Shown piece after piece: positions 9,484-19,979 of a stretch of DNA of 64,000 nt (its first letter is position 1; each line of letters begins with the position of its first letter). Location: NCBI GenBank assembly GCA_024687845.1, contig JAILEL010000158.1:13471-77470 (forward strand). Direction: 5' to 3'. A program made the translations under genes and the position numbers. The notes under the pieces were generated by a model, which saw only the letters and a list, made by a program, of their open reading frames with translations, searched no databases and was not told the DNA's origin. This DNA is from Eubacterium sp. Lineage in GTDB: Bacteria; Bacillota_A; Clostridia; Lachnospirales; Lachnospiraceae.

Positions 9484-10591
9484 GAGATTTTTAGCACTTG
9501 GACTTGTATGTACTATGGGACTTACAGTACTTGGAGGTTGCGGTAAATCTAAAGAAGAAACTACAGAAACAGAAGCAGTTAACAGTTCAGAAAGCTATAC
9601 AGTTAATCTGAGCCAGTCAACTATGTTAGCAGGCGATGCAAATGATGTTATTATGATGAAGGATGGAATGATCATCAGTGACCTTACTGGTGAATGGGTT
9701 CCTATTGAGCAGAATGAGAAGAGACCTATTGCACTCATGGTTAATAATATCATTGACTCAATGCCTCAGTCAGGAATCGGTCAGGCAGACGTAATTTTTG
9801 AGTTCCTTGAGGAAGGTGGTATCACCCGTCTTATGCCTATCTGGTCCAACTGGGACGGACTTGAAAGAATGGGTTCATGTCGTAGTGCAAGATACTATTA
9901 TGATAGAAAAGCTGTAGAGTTTGATGCTATTTTCTGCCATTTTGGTCAGAACTATCTTGCAGAGGCTGATTTTGAATCATATAATTATCTTGATCATATT
10001 GATGGAAACAGCAAAGATAATGAATTTTTCTATAGAACTGAAGATCGTGAAGCTCCTCACAATGCTTATACATCTGGTAAGGGAATAGATGGAGCAATCG
10101 CAGCAAATGGATTTGAAACAAAGCATAGAGATTACTATCAGAAAACATTTTACTTTAATATGAAGGATGAAACACCAAGTGGTGGTCAGACAGCAAACAA
10201 GATCACTACTGCATATAATGCAGACAGAAAGCCTTGGTTTGAATATGATTCATCTACAGGTCTTTATAACAGATTCCAGTATGGTGAAGCTCAGATCGAT
10301 GACACAACAGGAGAGCAGCTTAAGTTCAAAAATGTAATCATTCAGTTTGTTAAGCACTCTGTAGTTCCTGGTGAGGAAGCATCAGATCTTCAGGATATCT
10401 GGTTAGTTGACGAAGGTGAAGGCTATTATGCTTCTGATGGAGTAATAGTTCCAATCACCTGGAAGAAAGAAAGTTCATGGGATTGTACTCATTATTACAC
10501 AAAGGATGGCGAGAAGCTTAAGATGAATCCTGGTAAGACATGGGTTACAATATTCAGAGATGATGAAACAGACAACATTATTATTGAATAA
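9476..10591 (+). CDS. DUF3048 (YerB-like) lipoprotein
   Basis: A predicted surface lipoprotein. The signal peptide has a lipobox LGGC with Cys22, followed by an acidic linker to about residue 50. The body fits the DUF3048 family: RPIALMVNN, MPQSGIGQADVIFEFLEEGGITR, SCRSARYYYD and, at the C-terminal end, PGKTWVTIF. Function is unknown. It overlaps ybeY by eight bases. Confidence 0.85.
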   Translation: MNKRFLALGLVCTMGLTVLGGCGKSKEETTETEAVNSSESYTVNLSQSTMLAGDANDVIMMKDGMIISDLTGEWVPIEQNEKRPIALMVNNIIDSMPQSGIGQADVIFEFLEEGGITRLMPIWSNWDGLERMGSCRSARYYYDRKAVEFDAIFCHFGQNYLAEADFESYNYLDHIDGNSKDNEFFYRTEDREAPHNAYTSGKGIDGAIAANGFETKHRDYYQKTFYFNMKDETPSGGQTANKITTAYNADRKPWFEYDSSTGLYNRFQYGEAQIDDTTGEQLKFKNVIIQFVKHSVVPGEEASDLQDIWLVDEGEGYYASDGVIVPITWKKESSWDCTHYYTKDGEKLKMNPGKTWVTIFRDDETDNIIIE

Positions 10592-10652
10592 TCAATATTC
10601 TTAGATGTCATATTTTTGTTATCTGGAATATTTCTATTCTGAGGAATACACT

Positions 10653-12062
10653 ATGTATGATAAGATATATGATGTATGTATAATAGGCGCAGGTGCATCC
10701 GGACTTGTCGCAGCAATTGAAAGCTCCCGCAGGGGGCTTTCTTGCGTAGTTGTAGATAAAAACAAAAAGCCTGGAATGAAGCTTTATTCTACTGGAAATG
10801 GAAGATGTAACCTGACAAATGATAAATGGGAAGAGGATGATTACTATGGTAACATCTTCGCTGATATGGTTTTCGGAAGTCTTTATAAGAAAACCGGAAA
10901 GCATCCAAGAGCATTTATTCTTGAATATTTTAAACATCTGGGAATAAATACTACTTCAAAAGATGGTTATATCTATCCATCAAGTATGCAGGCCTCCTCT
11001 GTTGTCTGGGCTCTGCTTGATGCCGCAAGACTCGGGGGTGTTGAGATAATCAGCAAATTCACAGTTGAACATCTTGCACTATATAACAGTTCTAATAATC
11101 AGATTTTCGATGAATCCTATGATTCCTACAGTCATAGCTATGGTTATGATGCAAGAATTTATGCGGCAGATAATTATAATACGGAATCCATTTACCTTAT
11201 TAAGGGACTTAAAAGCGTTGATGATACTATTCAGGAAGCTACGGTATTTGCCAAAAATGTAATACTTGCAACTGGTGGTCTGTCTCAGACTAAGTTGGGC
11301 TCAGCAAGCAAAGAAGGTCTTGAGAAGCTTCTGATGGATACGAGAGTTCCTTACAGAGATTTTGTAAGCTGTTTATGTCCAGTAGAGACAGAAGAGAATC
11401 TCACTGCTCTGGATGGTGTCAGAAGTAAGATCAGGATGACAGTAAACGGTAAGTCTGAAAACGGAGAACTACAGATAAACAAAAAAGGACTTAGCGGAAT
11501 AGTTACATTTAATATGTCATATTATATGAATCCTGGTACAGAAGTTTTCATAAACCTTTTACCTTCGGTCAATGAAGAAAGCTTCGTTGAGCATTTTGAA
11601 ATAATCAGAATGTTATATCCAGATAAAACCCTGCTTGCATTTCTAAATGGTTACATAAATGATAAGCTTGCACTTTATATGATAAACAAATTCTTTGGAT
11701 TTATTGCATCACCAGACGGTAAAAAACCAGAGTTTAAATTATCTGAGGTAACTGATATTGGCATACGTGGTATATTTGAAGAAATGACAAACTGGCGTCT
11801 GATTGTTAAAAACAGAGTTGGCTTTGATTCATCTCAGGCCAGTGACGGTGGTATTATTATGGGAGTAATAGATAGCGATACTATGCATATTGATGTATCA
11901 AGTTCTCTGGGTAGTAATCTATATGCAGTAGGAGAGGTAACAGATGTTATTGGAAAATGTGGCGGATATAATCTGACCTATGCATTTGTTACAGGATATC
12001 TTGCAGGGAATGCCATTCCTTCTTATGATAATTCACCTATGACTCAGAATACACTTTTTTAA
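10653..12062 (+). CDS. FAD-dependent oxidoreductase, HI0933/YhiN family
   Basis: A soluble flavoprotein of the HI0933-like family, often annotated as an aminoacetone oxidase-like enzyme; the substrate is unknown. The N-terminal dinucleotide-binding motif is GAGASGLVAAIE, followed by GMKLYSTGNGRCNLTN, a second nucleotide-contact block NVILATGGLSQ and the C-terminal VGEVTDVIGKCGGYNLT. The ATG at 10653 is chosen because GAGGAA lies six bases before it and the Rossmann fold begins right after; an in-frame ATG at 10605 has no ribosome binding site. Confidence 0.87.
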   Translation: MYDKIYDVCIIGAGASGLVAAIESSRRGLSCVVVDKNKKPGMKLYSTGNGRCNLTNDKWEEDDYYGNIFADMVFGSLYKKTGKHPRAFILEYFKHLGINTTSKDGYIYPSSMQASSVVWALLDAARLGGVEIISKFTVEHLALYNSSNNQIFDESYDSYSHSYGYDARIYAADNYNTESIYLIKGLKSVDDTIQEATVFAKNVILATGGLSQTKLGSASKEGLEKLLMDTRVPYRDFVSCLCPVETEENLTALDGVRSKIRMTVNGKSENGELQINKKGLSGIVTFNMSYYMNPGTEVFINLLPSVNEESFVEHFEIIRMLYPDKTLLAFLNGYINDKLALYMINKFFGFIASPDGKKPEFKLSEVTDIGIRGIFEEMTNWRLIVKNRVGFDSSQASDGGIIMGVIDSDTMHIDVSSSLGSNLYAVGEVTDVIGKCGGYNLTYAFVTGYLAGNAIPSYDNSPMTQNTLF

Positions 12063-12079
12063 TATAAAACAGGACAAAT

Positions 12080-13822
12080 ATGATATTAATTAAAAATATA
12101 ATAATGCTTCCCGGTTATAATGAAAAACAATTACTGTCGAAGCTGAAGAAAAAAATATACAATTATGATATTTCGTCATATAAAATTCAGAAAGAATCTC
12201 TCGATTCAAGAAAACAAAAAGATATTCATTATGTGTTAAATGTAATCATCGAATCAAAGGATGAAGAAAAAATACTGAAAAAAGCCGAACGTGTTCACGA
12301 TAAAAATATTACGTTAACCAAACCGTTTATATATACATTTCCACACATAATAAATACCGATGTTCGAGAATTCTTAGATGTTGCAAATGAATTCCGCCCT
12401 GTAATTATCGGCTCAGGTCCTGCGGGCTATCATGCTGCTATAAAACTGTCACTGGCTGGTTTTAAGCCCATAGTTCTGGAAAGAGGTAATGCTGTAGAAG
12501 ATAGACTTTCAGATATTGAGCGTTTCTGGAGTAATGACCGAATCCTTAACAGTGAATCGAATGTATGCTTTGGAGAGGGTGGAGCCGGAACCTTTTCCGA
12601 TGGGAAACTGAATACTGGAAATAAGGATAAAGAAGGATATTTTAAAGAGGTTCTAGATACCTTTGTAAGGTATGGTGCTGATCCCTCCATAGGATACATG
12701 GCCAAACCTCATATTGGAACAGATGAACTGAGACGTGTTCTCGTCAATATGCGTGAGGATATAATAAAATATGGCGGAGAGATACGTTTTGGTAATAAAC
12801 TTATTGAAATAGTTCATGAAACAAGCATTGAAACTTTTGGATATGAGTCTGAGCTTCCAATATATGAATTAATTATAGAAGATATTAAGAATAAAAGAAT
12901 TTATAATCATAAAACTCATTCATTAATCCTTGCAACTGGTCATAGTGCAAGAGATATTTACAAAATGCTTGATAATATTGGCTTTGGTATGAATCAGAAG
13001 GCTTTTGCTCTTGGTGTCCGCGTAGAACATAATGCTGAAACTATCAATAAAGCAATGTATGGTGAAGAATATCGTGATATTTATGGCGATAATCTTCCAG
13101 CAGCAGATTATAAGCTTGTATATCATACTAATTCGGAAAAAAATGATAATGTCTCAAGAAGCGTATTCTCCTTCTGTATGTGTCCAGGTGGATATGTTGT
13201 AGACAGTTCTACTGAAGAAGCAACTGCTGTAGTTAATGGAATGAGCTACAGCGGAAGAGACGGAATGAATTCTAATAGTGCTATAGTAGTTAATATTGAT
13301 CCGACGGATTTTGACGGTGATGATATAATGGCAGGTGTTAGATTTCAAAAAGAACTGGAAAAAGCTGCATTTCGTGAAGGAAAATCAGGAATTCCAGTTC
13401 AGCTATATGGGGATTTGTCAGAAAACAGAGTGTCTGATAAAACTGGCTCTATAACACCTCAGATAAAAGGAAACTGGTCCTTTGGTAATCTGAGAAATGT
13501 ACTTCCTGATTATGTTGTTGATTCAATACTTGAAGCAATGCCATATTTTGGAACAAAAATTAAAGGCTATGATAATATAGATACCGTTATTAGTGCTGTT
13601 GAATCCAGAACCAGCTCACCTATAAGAATTATCAGGAATACTGAAACACTTATGGCGGACAATTTTCCGGGGATTTTCCCCTGTGGTGAAGGTGCAGGCT
13701 ATGCCGGAGGAATAACTTCTGCCGCTGCAGACGGAATCCGTTGTCACGAAGCATTAACAAATTATCTGATAGAAGATCTGATAGAGTGCTACAAGAATTA
13801 TGAATTTTCCAAATATGCATAG
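12080..13822 (+). CDS. FAD-dependent dehydrogenase-like protein (COG2509 type)
   Basis: A predicted soluble flavoprotein of 580 residues. About 110 N-terminal residues precede the FAD fold, which begins at PVIIGSGPAGYHAAIKLS. Further blocks are GEGGAGTFSDGKLNTG, ILATGHSARD and FPCGEGAGYAGGITSAA. This arrangement matches uncharacterised FAD-dependent proteins widespread in clostridia. The physiological reaction is unknown. It starts 17 bases after the preceding flavoprotein, so the two are probably cotranscribed. Confidence 0.85.
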   Translation: MILIKNIIMLPGYNEKQLLSKLKKKIYNYDISSYKIQKESLDSRKQKDIHYVLNVIIESKDEEKILKKAERVHDKNITLTKPFIYTFPHIINTDVREFLDVANEFRPVIIGSGPAGYHAAIKLSLAGFKPIVLERGNAVEDRLSDIERFWSNDRILNSESNVCFGEGGAGTFSDGKLNTGNKDKEGYFKEVLDTFVRYGADPSIGYMAKPHIGTDELRRVLVNMREDIIKYGGEIRFGNKLIEIVHETSIETFGYESELPIYELIIEDIKNKRIYNHKTHSLILATGHSARDIYKMLDNIGFGMNQKAFALGVRVEHNAETINKAMYGEEYRDIYGDNLPAADYKLVYHTNSEKNDNVSRSVFSFCMCPGGYVVDSSTEEATAVVNGMSYSGRDGMNSNSAIVVNIDPTDFDGDDIMAGVRFQKELEKAAFREGKSGIPVQLYGDLSENRVSDKTGSITPQIKGNWSFGNLRNVLPDYVVDSILEAMPYFGTKIKGYDNIDTVISAVESRTSSPIRIIRNTETLMADNFPGIFPCGEGAGYAGGITSAAADGIRCHEALTNYLIEDLIECYKNYEFSKYA

Positions 13823-13905
13823 TAACTGTTACTATGTAAATTCCAGATTAATAAGCACCAATCAGAATCACATATAATAATATATAGAAATAAAGGTAAA
13901 TAATA

Positions 13906-14772
13906 ATGGATATGAACATCAATGTAAGAGAAACTCTTCATTACAAAAAAAGAATCGTTATCAAGGTTGGTTCATCTTCTCTGATGCATCAGGAAACTGG
14001 AGAACTGGATCTTGTAAAGGTTGAAAGATTAATTAGAATTATCAGTGACATTAAGAATCAGGGTAAGGATGTTGTTCTTGTTTCTTCTGGAGCAATTGCA
14101 GTTGGTCGTAAAGTTCTTGGACTCCAAAAGAAACCTGAAGTATTATCTATGATACAGGCTTGTGCCGCTCTAGGACAAGGGGAGCTTATGATGCTATATC
14201 AGAAGCTTTTCATGGAATACAATCAGAGAGCTGCTCAGGTTCTCCTGACATTTGATGTTATTACCAATGATGAAAGAAGAAAGAATGCTCAGAATACATT
14301 AAAACAGCTTCTTGACCTTGATGTCATTCCTATAGTAAATGAAAATGATACCGTTGCAACAGAAGAAATAGAGTTCGGAGATAACGATACACTTTCTGCT
14401 ATAGTTTCAACACTTATTGGGGCAGATATGCTTATTCTTATGACAGATATCGATGGTTTTTATACAGATGATCCACGTAAGAATCCTGATGCTAAGAGAC
14501 TTTCTTTAATTAATGAAATAAATGATTCACTTAAAGATATGGCTAAAGGAACAATATCAAGCTTTGGAACAGGTGGCATGTATACTAAGATTGCTGCAGC
14601 AGAGATTGCTTGTCATGCTGGAGCAGATGTAGCAATTCTTGATTCAAGTGATATGGAAATAATTCACAGATGTCTGGATGGTGAAGATGTAGGAACTATA
14701 TTTACCAAAGATTCATCTAAAGGTGTAGATTTAATAGATTTTATAAAAAATAAAAAATACTTAGATAGATAA
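13906..14772 (+). CDS. proB: Glutamate 5-kinase, short form without PUA domain
   Basis: Phosphorylates glutamate to start proline synthesis. The amino acid kinase fold shows IVIKVGSSSLM, VLVSSGAIAVG, VIPIVNENDTVATEE, DNDTLSA and ADMLILMTDIDGFYTDDP. At 288 residues it ends after the kinase domain and lacks the C-terminal PUA domain of long ProB. AAAGG lies nine bases before the ATG. proA, the usual neighbour, is not in the window. Confidence 0.94.
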   Translation: MDMNINVRETLHYKKRIVIKVGSSSLMHQETGELDLVKVERLIRIISDIKNQGKDVVLVSSGAIAVGRKVLGLQKKPEVLSMIQACAALGQGELMMLYQKLFMEYNQRAAQVLLTFDVITNDERRKNAQNTLKQLLDLDVIPIVNENDTVATEEIEFGDNDTLSAIVSTLIGADMLILMTDIDGFYTDDPRKNPDAKRLSLINEINDSLKDMAKGTISSFGTGGMYTKIAAAEIACHAGADVAILDSSDMEIIHRCLDGEDVGTIFTKDSSKGVDLIDFIKNKKYLDR

Positions 14773-14830
14773 GCATTATTTTCTCTATCCTAACTCATTG
14801 TACTGTATAATCACAGGAAGGAGGATTATC

Positions 14831-15913
14831 ATGGAAGGTACTGGTCTTGTTCTTGCTGGTGGTGGTGGAAAAGGAATATATCAGGTTGGTGTAATCAAAT
14901 CCCTCGCTGAGGCCGGTCTACTTAATGATATTACTGCAGTTTCAGGTACTTCTATAGGTGGTGTAAATGCAGTTCTTTTTGCTGAAGGTTTAATGGAAGG
15001 CAGAAAGGATTTTGAAAAAGATCTAGGTGATAAGGCAAATGAAATCCCTGCAAAATTGGAGCTTACAGCCAGTCTGGACAGAGCCGTAAGCCAGATGGAA
15101 GAAGCCTGGAAAGAAATAGACTATAATGTTTTTTTCAATGTAGATATAAACAGTATTCAAGCGGGGGACAGACATTTCTCCAGAAATGCTACTGAAAAAC
15201 TGATAGATAAATATCTTTCATATGATCTTCTAAAGAAAAATGAAGATTTTTATCTACCAATTTATGTTGCGGCAGCCTCATGTCCACCTGACGTTGTTAC
15301 AACAGATCATATTACTCAAGAGGAAATTAACATCCTGTTAACAGCTTCTGTTGAAGAAACCTATAAAAATTACCAGATTGAATACATGAATCTGATCGAT
15401 CAGGACCAGGATTACATTAAAAATGCAATCCTTGCAACTACAGCTTTACCAGTTATATATAATCCTGTAAAAATTGGTGAAAAATTGTACGTTGATGGTG
15501 GTGCTAAGGATAATATTCCAATAAAACCGTTATATGATCTTGGAATCAGAAGATTTATTGTAATCGAACTCAGCGTAAAAAGTGAGATACAAGATATCGA
15601 ACAGTTTGCCGACGCTGAAATAATTGATATACTTCCAAGTCATGAGTTAGGAAGCCTTATAAGCGGAACACTGAATTTTGACAGAGAAGATATCGAGATA
15701 AAAAAACAAATCGGTATAAGAGACGGAAAGCGTTACGTAAAAACACTTTTTGAAAAAAATGATGTATATATATCTATTGAAAAAGAGCTAGCCCTGAGGG
15801 ACTATAATGATATACTAAAACAGCATTCATTTACTCAAAAATATAATATGCTGGACGAGAGCATCTCATCAAGATTTGATTATATTAAAAATATAGAAGA
15901 TAAATACTCATAA
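14831..15913 (+). CDS. Patatin-like phospholipase family protein
   Basis: A predicted lipid acyl hydrolase with the full Ser-Asp dyad: the oxyanion loop GGGGKG near residue 11, nucleophile Ser41 in GTSIGG, and Asp222 in VDGGAKDN. No signal peptide is visible, so it is probably cytoplasmic or peripheral. The ATG at 14831 is chosen over 14798 because GGAAGGAGG sits just upstream and the patatin fold begins within five residues. The 360-residue protein has about 100 C-terminal residues beyond the catalytic core that I cannot assign. The physiological lipid is unknown. Confidence 0.88.
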   Translation: MEGTGLVLAGGGGKGIYQVGVIKSLAEAGLLNDITAVSGTSIGGVNAVLFAEGLMEGRKDFEKDLGDKANEIPAKLELTASLDRAVSQMEEAWKEIDYNVFFNVDINSIQAGDRHFSRNATEKLIDKYLSYDLLKKNEDFYLPIYVAAASCPPDVVTTDHITQEEINILLTASVEETYKNYQIEYMNLIDQDQDYIKNAILATTALPVIYNPVKIGEKLYVDGGAKDNIPIKPLYDLGIRRFIVIELSVKSEIQDIEQFADAEIIDILPSHELGSLISGTLNFDREDIEIKKQIGIRDGKRYVKTLFEKNDVYISIEKELALRDYNDILKQHSFTQKYNMLDESISSRFDYIKNIEDKYS

Positions 15914-15926
15914 AAGGAGAGCTAAC

Positions 15927-17402
15927 TTGAATACTAATGTTCTTAATAGCTTAGAACCACAGGAAGTTTTCTACTGGTTTGAACAAATATGTAATATTCC
16001 TCACGGTTCTGGAAACACAAAAAAAATAAGTGATTTTCTTGTTAATTTTGCAAAAGACAGAAATCTTAAGTTTATTCAGGATGAAAGTAATAATGTCATA
16101 ATATATAAGGATGCATTTGATAAGAATTCGGATATAAATGATGAACAAAAAAAAGTCATTCTTCAAGGCCATATAGACATGGTCTGTGAAAAGGTTGACG
16201 ACTGCGATATAGATTTTATCAATGAAGGATTAAAGCTCAAAATAGAAGATGGATTCATTAAAGCAGATGGTACAACTCTCGGTGGTGATGATGGTATAGC
16301 AGTTGCTTATATGCTCGCTATTCTTGATAGTAAGGATATTCAGCATCCACCACTTGAATGTGTTTTCACAGTAGATGAAGAGATCGGAATGCTTGGTGCT
16401 GCTGCAATGGATATGTCAGTGCTAAAAGGAAGAAAGCTTCTCAACATTGATTCTGAAGAGGAAGGTTATCTTCTTGTATCCTGTGCCGGTGGAGCTTCAG
16501 TTCAGATCAGAATTCCACTTCTAAGACGCGGAGCCCAAGGAAAGAAATATATTGTAACACTTTCAGGACTAAGAGGCGGTCATTCCGGAGTTGAGATAAA
16601 TAAAGGCCGTGCAAACGCAGATGCAGTTCTTGGAAACGTACTTAAAGAACTAAGTCTGGCAGATGACAGCATGAAGGTTGTTTCAGTTAAAGGTGGTCTT
16701 AAGGATAATGCAATTCCTGTTAAGGCTACAGCAGTAGTAGTATCAAAGAATTTTGATATTCTTGAAAAAACCTTAAATGATATGCAGGAAGAACTGCGTG
16801 AAATACTTAAAAATACAGACCCTGATATTCTGTTGTCTATTAAAGAAACAGATGGAAGTACTGAAGAAGAAAAATGGTATCCATTAGATGAACTTCTGAA
16901 CCTTAGATTCCTGATGCTATTTGGAGATATGCCATTTGGTGTAAGAAAAATGAGTTCTGATATTCCAGGGCTTGTACAGACTTCATTAAATCTTGGAATA
17001 TTAGATACAACTGAAGATGAAATCCTTATAACCTACAGTGTAAGAAGCAGCAGGAAGGATGAGAAGCAGGAGCTTATTGAAGAACTTGTTACTATTGCAG
17101 AATCAATAGGAGCAACTATTGTCGTAACAGGAGCTTATCCTGCCTGGGAATATAAAAAGGATTCTGAACTTCGTGAAATAATGACGAAGACCTATGAAGA
17201 AATGTTCCATAAGCCTATGGTTGTTCAAGCTATACACGCTGGAGTAGAATGTGGTCTGTTCTCGGACAAGCTTGAAGGTCTAGATGCTGTATCCTTCGGA
17301 CCAGATATTCTGGATATCCATACACCAAAGGAACGACTAAACATCGACAGTGTCAAAAGAACATGGGAATATATCAAAACAGTTTTATCTGAATTATCGT
17401 AG
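15927..17402 (+). CDS. pepD: Aminoacyl-histidine dipeptidase (PepD-like, M20)
   Basis: A zinc dipeptidase that cleaves Xaa-His and other dipeptides. Metal-site blocks of M20 peptidases are visible: GHIDMVCEK, GTTLGGDDGIAVA, TVDEEIGMLGA and the C-terminal HAGVECGLFS. The 491-residue length is normal for PepD. The start codon is TTG, supported by AAAGGAGA seven bases upstream and by conserved N-terminal sequence (PHGSGNTKKIS) soon after. It begins 14 bases after the patatin gene. Confidence 0.92.
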   Translation: MNTNVLNSLEPQEVFYWFEQICNIPHGSGNTKKISDFLVNFAKDRNLKFIQDESNNVIIYKDAFDKNSDINDEQKKVILQGHIDMVCEKVDDCDIDFINEGLKLKIEDGFIKADGTTLGGDDGIAVAYMLAILDSKDIQHPPLECVFTVDEEIGMLGAAAMDMSVLKGRKLLNIDSEEEGYLLVSCAGGASVQIRIPLLRRGAQGKKYIVTLSGLRGGHSGVEINKGRANADAVLGNVLKELSLADDSMKVVSVKGGLKDNAIPVKATAVVVSKNFDILEKTLNDMQEELREILKNTDPDILLSIKETDGSTEEEKWYPLDELLNLRFLMLFGDMPFGVRKMSSDIPGLVQTSLNLGILDTTEDEILITYSVRSSRKDEKQELIEELVTIAESIGATIVVTGAYPAWEYKKDSELREIMTKTYEEMFHKPMVVQAIHAGVECGLFSDKLEGLDAVSFGPDILDIHTPKERLNIDSVKRTWEYIKTVLSELS

Positions 17403-17454
17403 TTTTTAGCCCCGAATGAAAATAGCTTTATCAAATATAAGAGGAAATAAACGA

Positions 17455-18303
17455 ATGATTTACTATAATTCAAAAATTTTATCAGGTGAAGACTTTATAA
17501 GCTGGATTCAAAATAAGGGAGTTTCTTTTATAGATTACATTATAAAGATGATAATTGCACTTGCCTTATTCCTTATACTTTGTAAAATCCTGAAAAAAAT
17601 CATAGGTTCAATACAGGCAAGACTTGATAAAAGGGGCGTAGATCAGATAGCAAGTCATTTTGTATTAAATCTTATCAAATACGGTATTCTGACACTTGCA
17701 GTTTTCACTATAATAACCCAGCTCAAAATAGTTGAGGTAACATCTATTGCGGCTCTTATAGCATCTGCCGGTGTTGGTATTTCCCTTGCTATGCAGGGAG
17801 CTCTGTCTAACTTTGCAGGTGGTATTCTGCTTCTTATACTTCGTCCATTTAAAAAGGGAGATTACATAGTAATTCCTAGCAATAACATAGAAGGTACCGT
17901 ACTTGAGATTGAAATATATTATACAACTATTAGAACCATTCTTAATGAAACGATAAAGATTCCTAATTCTTCACTGACAAATAATTCAGTTATCAATAAA
18001 AAGGGAAACGAGAGCAGAGTATTAGTTTCTTATGTAAGTGTATCCTACAGGGCTGACATTGATAAGGCTTTAGCATTATTACAGGAAATCGTGTCCGGAG
18101 AGAAAAATGTGCTACCAGAATCTACCCAGACCTTTGTTGAAGAACTTGGAGAAAGTTCAGTAAAAATAGGAGCAGCCTGTACCGTGCCACTCCTAGAATA
18201 CAATAACGTAAGAAGAGAAATAAACGCTCAGATTCTCAATAGATTCAAAGATGAGAAAATTGAAATACCTTATAATCAACTGGATGTACATCTGATCAAA
18301 TAA
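17455..18303 (+). CDS. mscS: Small-conductance mechanosensitive channel, MscS family
   Basis: A membrane channel that opens under tension to release solutes on hypo-osmotic shock. Three hydrophobic helices precede the pore helix, which reads SAGVGISLAMQGALSNFAGGI; the beta domain begins with RPFKKGDYIVIP, followed by a C-terminal cytoplasmic domain. The ATG at 17455 (282 residues) is preferred because AGAGGA lies upstream; the in-frame ATG at 17416 has no ribosome binding site. Confidence 0.93.
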   Translation: MIYYNSKILSGEDFISWIQNKGVSFIDYIIKMIIALALFLILCKILKKIIGSIQARLDKRGVDQIASHFVLNLIKYGILTLAVFTIITQLKIVEVTSIAALIASAGVGISLAMQGALSNFAGGILLLILRPFKKGDYIVIPSNNIEGTVLEIEIYYTTIRTILNETIKIPNSSLTNNSVINKKGNESRVLVSYVSVSYRADIDKALALLQEIVSGEKNVLPESTQTFVEELGESSVKIGAACTVPLLEYNNVRREINAQILNRFKDEKIEIPYNQLDVHLIK

Positions 18304-18311
18304 AGCTCAAT

Positions 18312-19979
18312 TTATATTCTGCCAGCTTTCATTTCAGCTTTCATTTTATACATATTTTCATCCGCAGCCTTACTTTTTTCTTCTATATTATCATTTTCAG
18401 GATTAAACTCTGCTATACCATAAGCAACACTAAGTGGAATATTATATTCACTATTTTTATTATATTCCTCAATCTTACTAAGCAGAGTAGTGATACTTGA
18501 TTTTAATAGTGAATCGGACATTGAATAATCGGCCATAACAAAGAATTCGTCTCCACCTATACGGAAACATTTTTCTTTGTTTACAAAGGATTCATCCATA
18601 ATTTCTGCAATCTTTTTTATATATATATCACCAACATTATGTCCAAGTTCATCATTCACCTTTTTTAGATAGTTCATATCAAGCATTATCATTGTATAGA
18701 TATGAGAACCTTTTGAAACCATATCAAGAGTATTGTTATATGCCTTACGATTTAATAGGCCCGTCAGTTCATCCAAATATGCAAGTTTTTCCATAATCTC
18801 AGCATACTGACCACGATGGATCATTTCTGAGATGTTAACAAATTCATATATTCCACTGAAGAAAATAAATAAAAATACTGAGTATTTAAAGTAAGAAGTT
18901 TTTTCAAAAGAAAAGGAATTAGAACAATATCTGACTATATCAAACAGTCCTGTACTAAGAGATAGAAATACTGCAACTAGTAGCATAATTGCAAATCTTT
19001 TAGTCATCTTTTTCCTTAATATGCTCAGTGCAAGAATTAAAAACATGAGACTTGCTGCTATAGCAAGATTTATATGTGTCATCCAGAGGAGCTGATGATA
19101 ATCCTGATATCCCAGGGCTGATGAAATCATCGAACAAACAATTAGCAAAAGAGTAGAAAAAGCCCCAATTATAATAAAAAATTTATTCTTAATCCCAGTT
19201 GCATATGAAAGATAAAGAAGACCTGGCAAAGGCAGAAGATCAAGTGCGATATAGTTCGTAAAATGTGCAGCAATTGGTGATCCTGTAAGAATAGAGATAA
19301 TAGAAGTTCCTGCTGCTATCCAAAGAGCAGTGACCATTGCAAAGGTTGCCAAGCTTATTATTTCAAATCTTATCTCTCCAAAATATCTCCCTATTGTCCC
19401 AATAAAAATCAGTATCATTCCAGATACAAAAATTATCATACATAGAACAAATTCAAAGATTGAACTCTGAAGTTCTGATATCAAAAATCTATTTCCATTA
19501 TCAAGTCTGAGATCTTTTATAAAACCCGAACTACCAGGATAAACATTATCGATTTTAATATAAAGCGTACCATCTACAGACATTACCGGAAGAGTAATTG
19601 CATGGGGGAAAATCCCATAAGCTTTTCCAAAAAGATTAGGTGGGGTTGGATGAAAATCATATATTAGTTCATCATCTACATATACAGAAAAATATATATT
19701 TTTAGAGTAGAAACATAGATCTTTTGTATTGATAATATCACCATTGGTTCTTTTCTTAATCTCAAAATAATCATCTGTTTTTAGATTATCAAAATCAACT
19801 AGTGAACCAGTTTCATAAGTCCATACATTCGAATAATCTATGGATTCTCCCTGATATATATTATCATTTCTATGAGATATCATGTTATGAAGAAGAAGAG
19901 TAATAATAAGCACAATAAAAAGACTATAAAATAGTCTGCTGAAAAACAGGAATTTAGTTGTTTTATTTCCTTCCCCCAT
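18312..19979 (-). CDS. Membrane diguanylate cyclase (extracytoplasmic sensor, seven-helix region, GGDEF)
   Basis: Predicted to make cyclic di-GMP from GTP at the membrane. An N-terminal helix is followed by an extracytoplasmic region of about 150 residues, then about seven hydrophobic helices (7TMR-DISM-like), then a GGDEF domain with intact CFRIGGDEF near residue 475 and YLDELTGLLNRKAY at its start. I see no RxxD inhibitory I-site upstream of GGDEF, so product inhibition may be absent. The ATG at 19979 follows GGGAGCAGGGG and is preferred over a TTG at 20006. The gene faces mscS tail to tail. A c-di-GMP-I riboswitch lies at about 63.6 kb. Confidence 0.9.
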   Translation of the reverse strand: MGEGNKTTKFLFFSRLFYSLFIVLIITLLLHNMISHRNDNIYQGESIDYSNVWTYETGSLVDFDNLKTDDYFEIKKRTNGDIINTKDLCFYSKNIYFSVYVDDELIYDFHPTPPNLFGKAYGIFPHAITLPVMSVDGTLYIKIDNVYPGSSGFIKDLRLDNGNRFLISELQSSIFEFVLCMIIFVSGMILIFIGTIGRYFGEIRFEIISLATFAMVTALWIAAGTSIISILTGSPIAAHFTNYIALDLLPLPGLLYLSYATGIKNKFFIIIGAFSTLLLIVCSMISSALGYQDYHQLLWMTHINLAIAASLMFLILALSILRKKMTKRFAIMLLVAVFLSLSTGLFDIVRYCSNSFSFEKTSYFKYSVFLFIFFSGIYEFVNISEMIHRGQYAEIMEKLAYLDELTGLLNRKAYNNTLDMVSKGSHIYTMIMLDMNYLKKVNDELGHNVGDIYIKKIAEIMDESFVNKEKCFRIGGDEFFVMADYSMSDSLLKSSITTLLSKIEEYNKNSEYNIPLSVAYGIAEFNPENDNIEEKSKAADENMYKMKAEMKAGRI

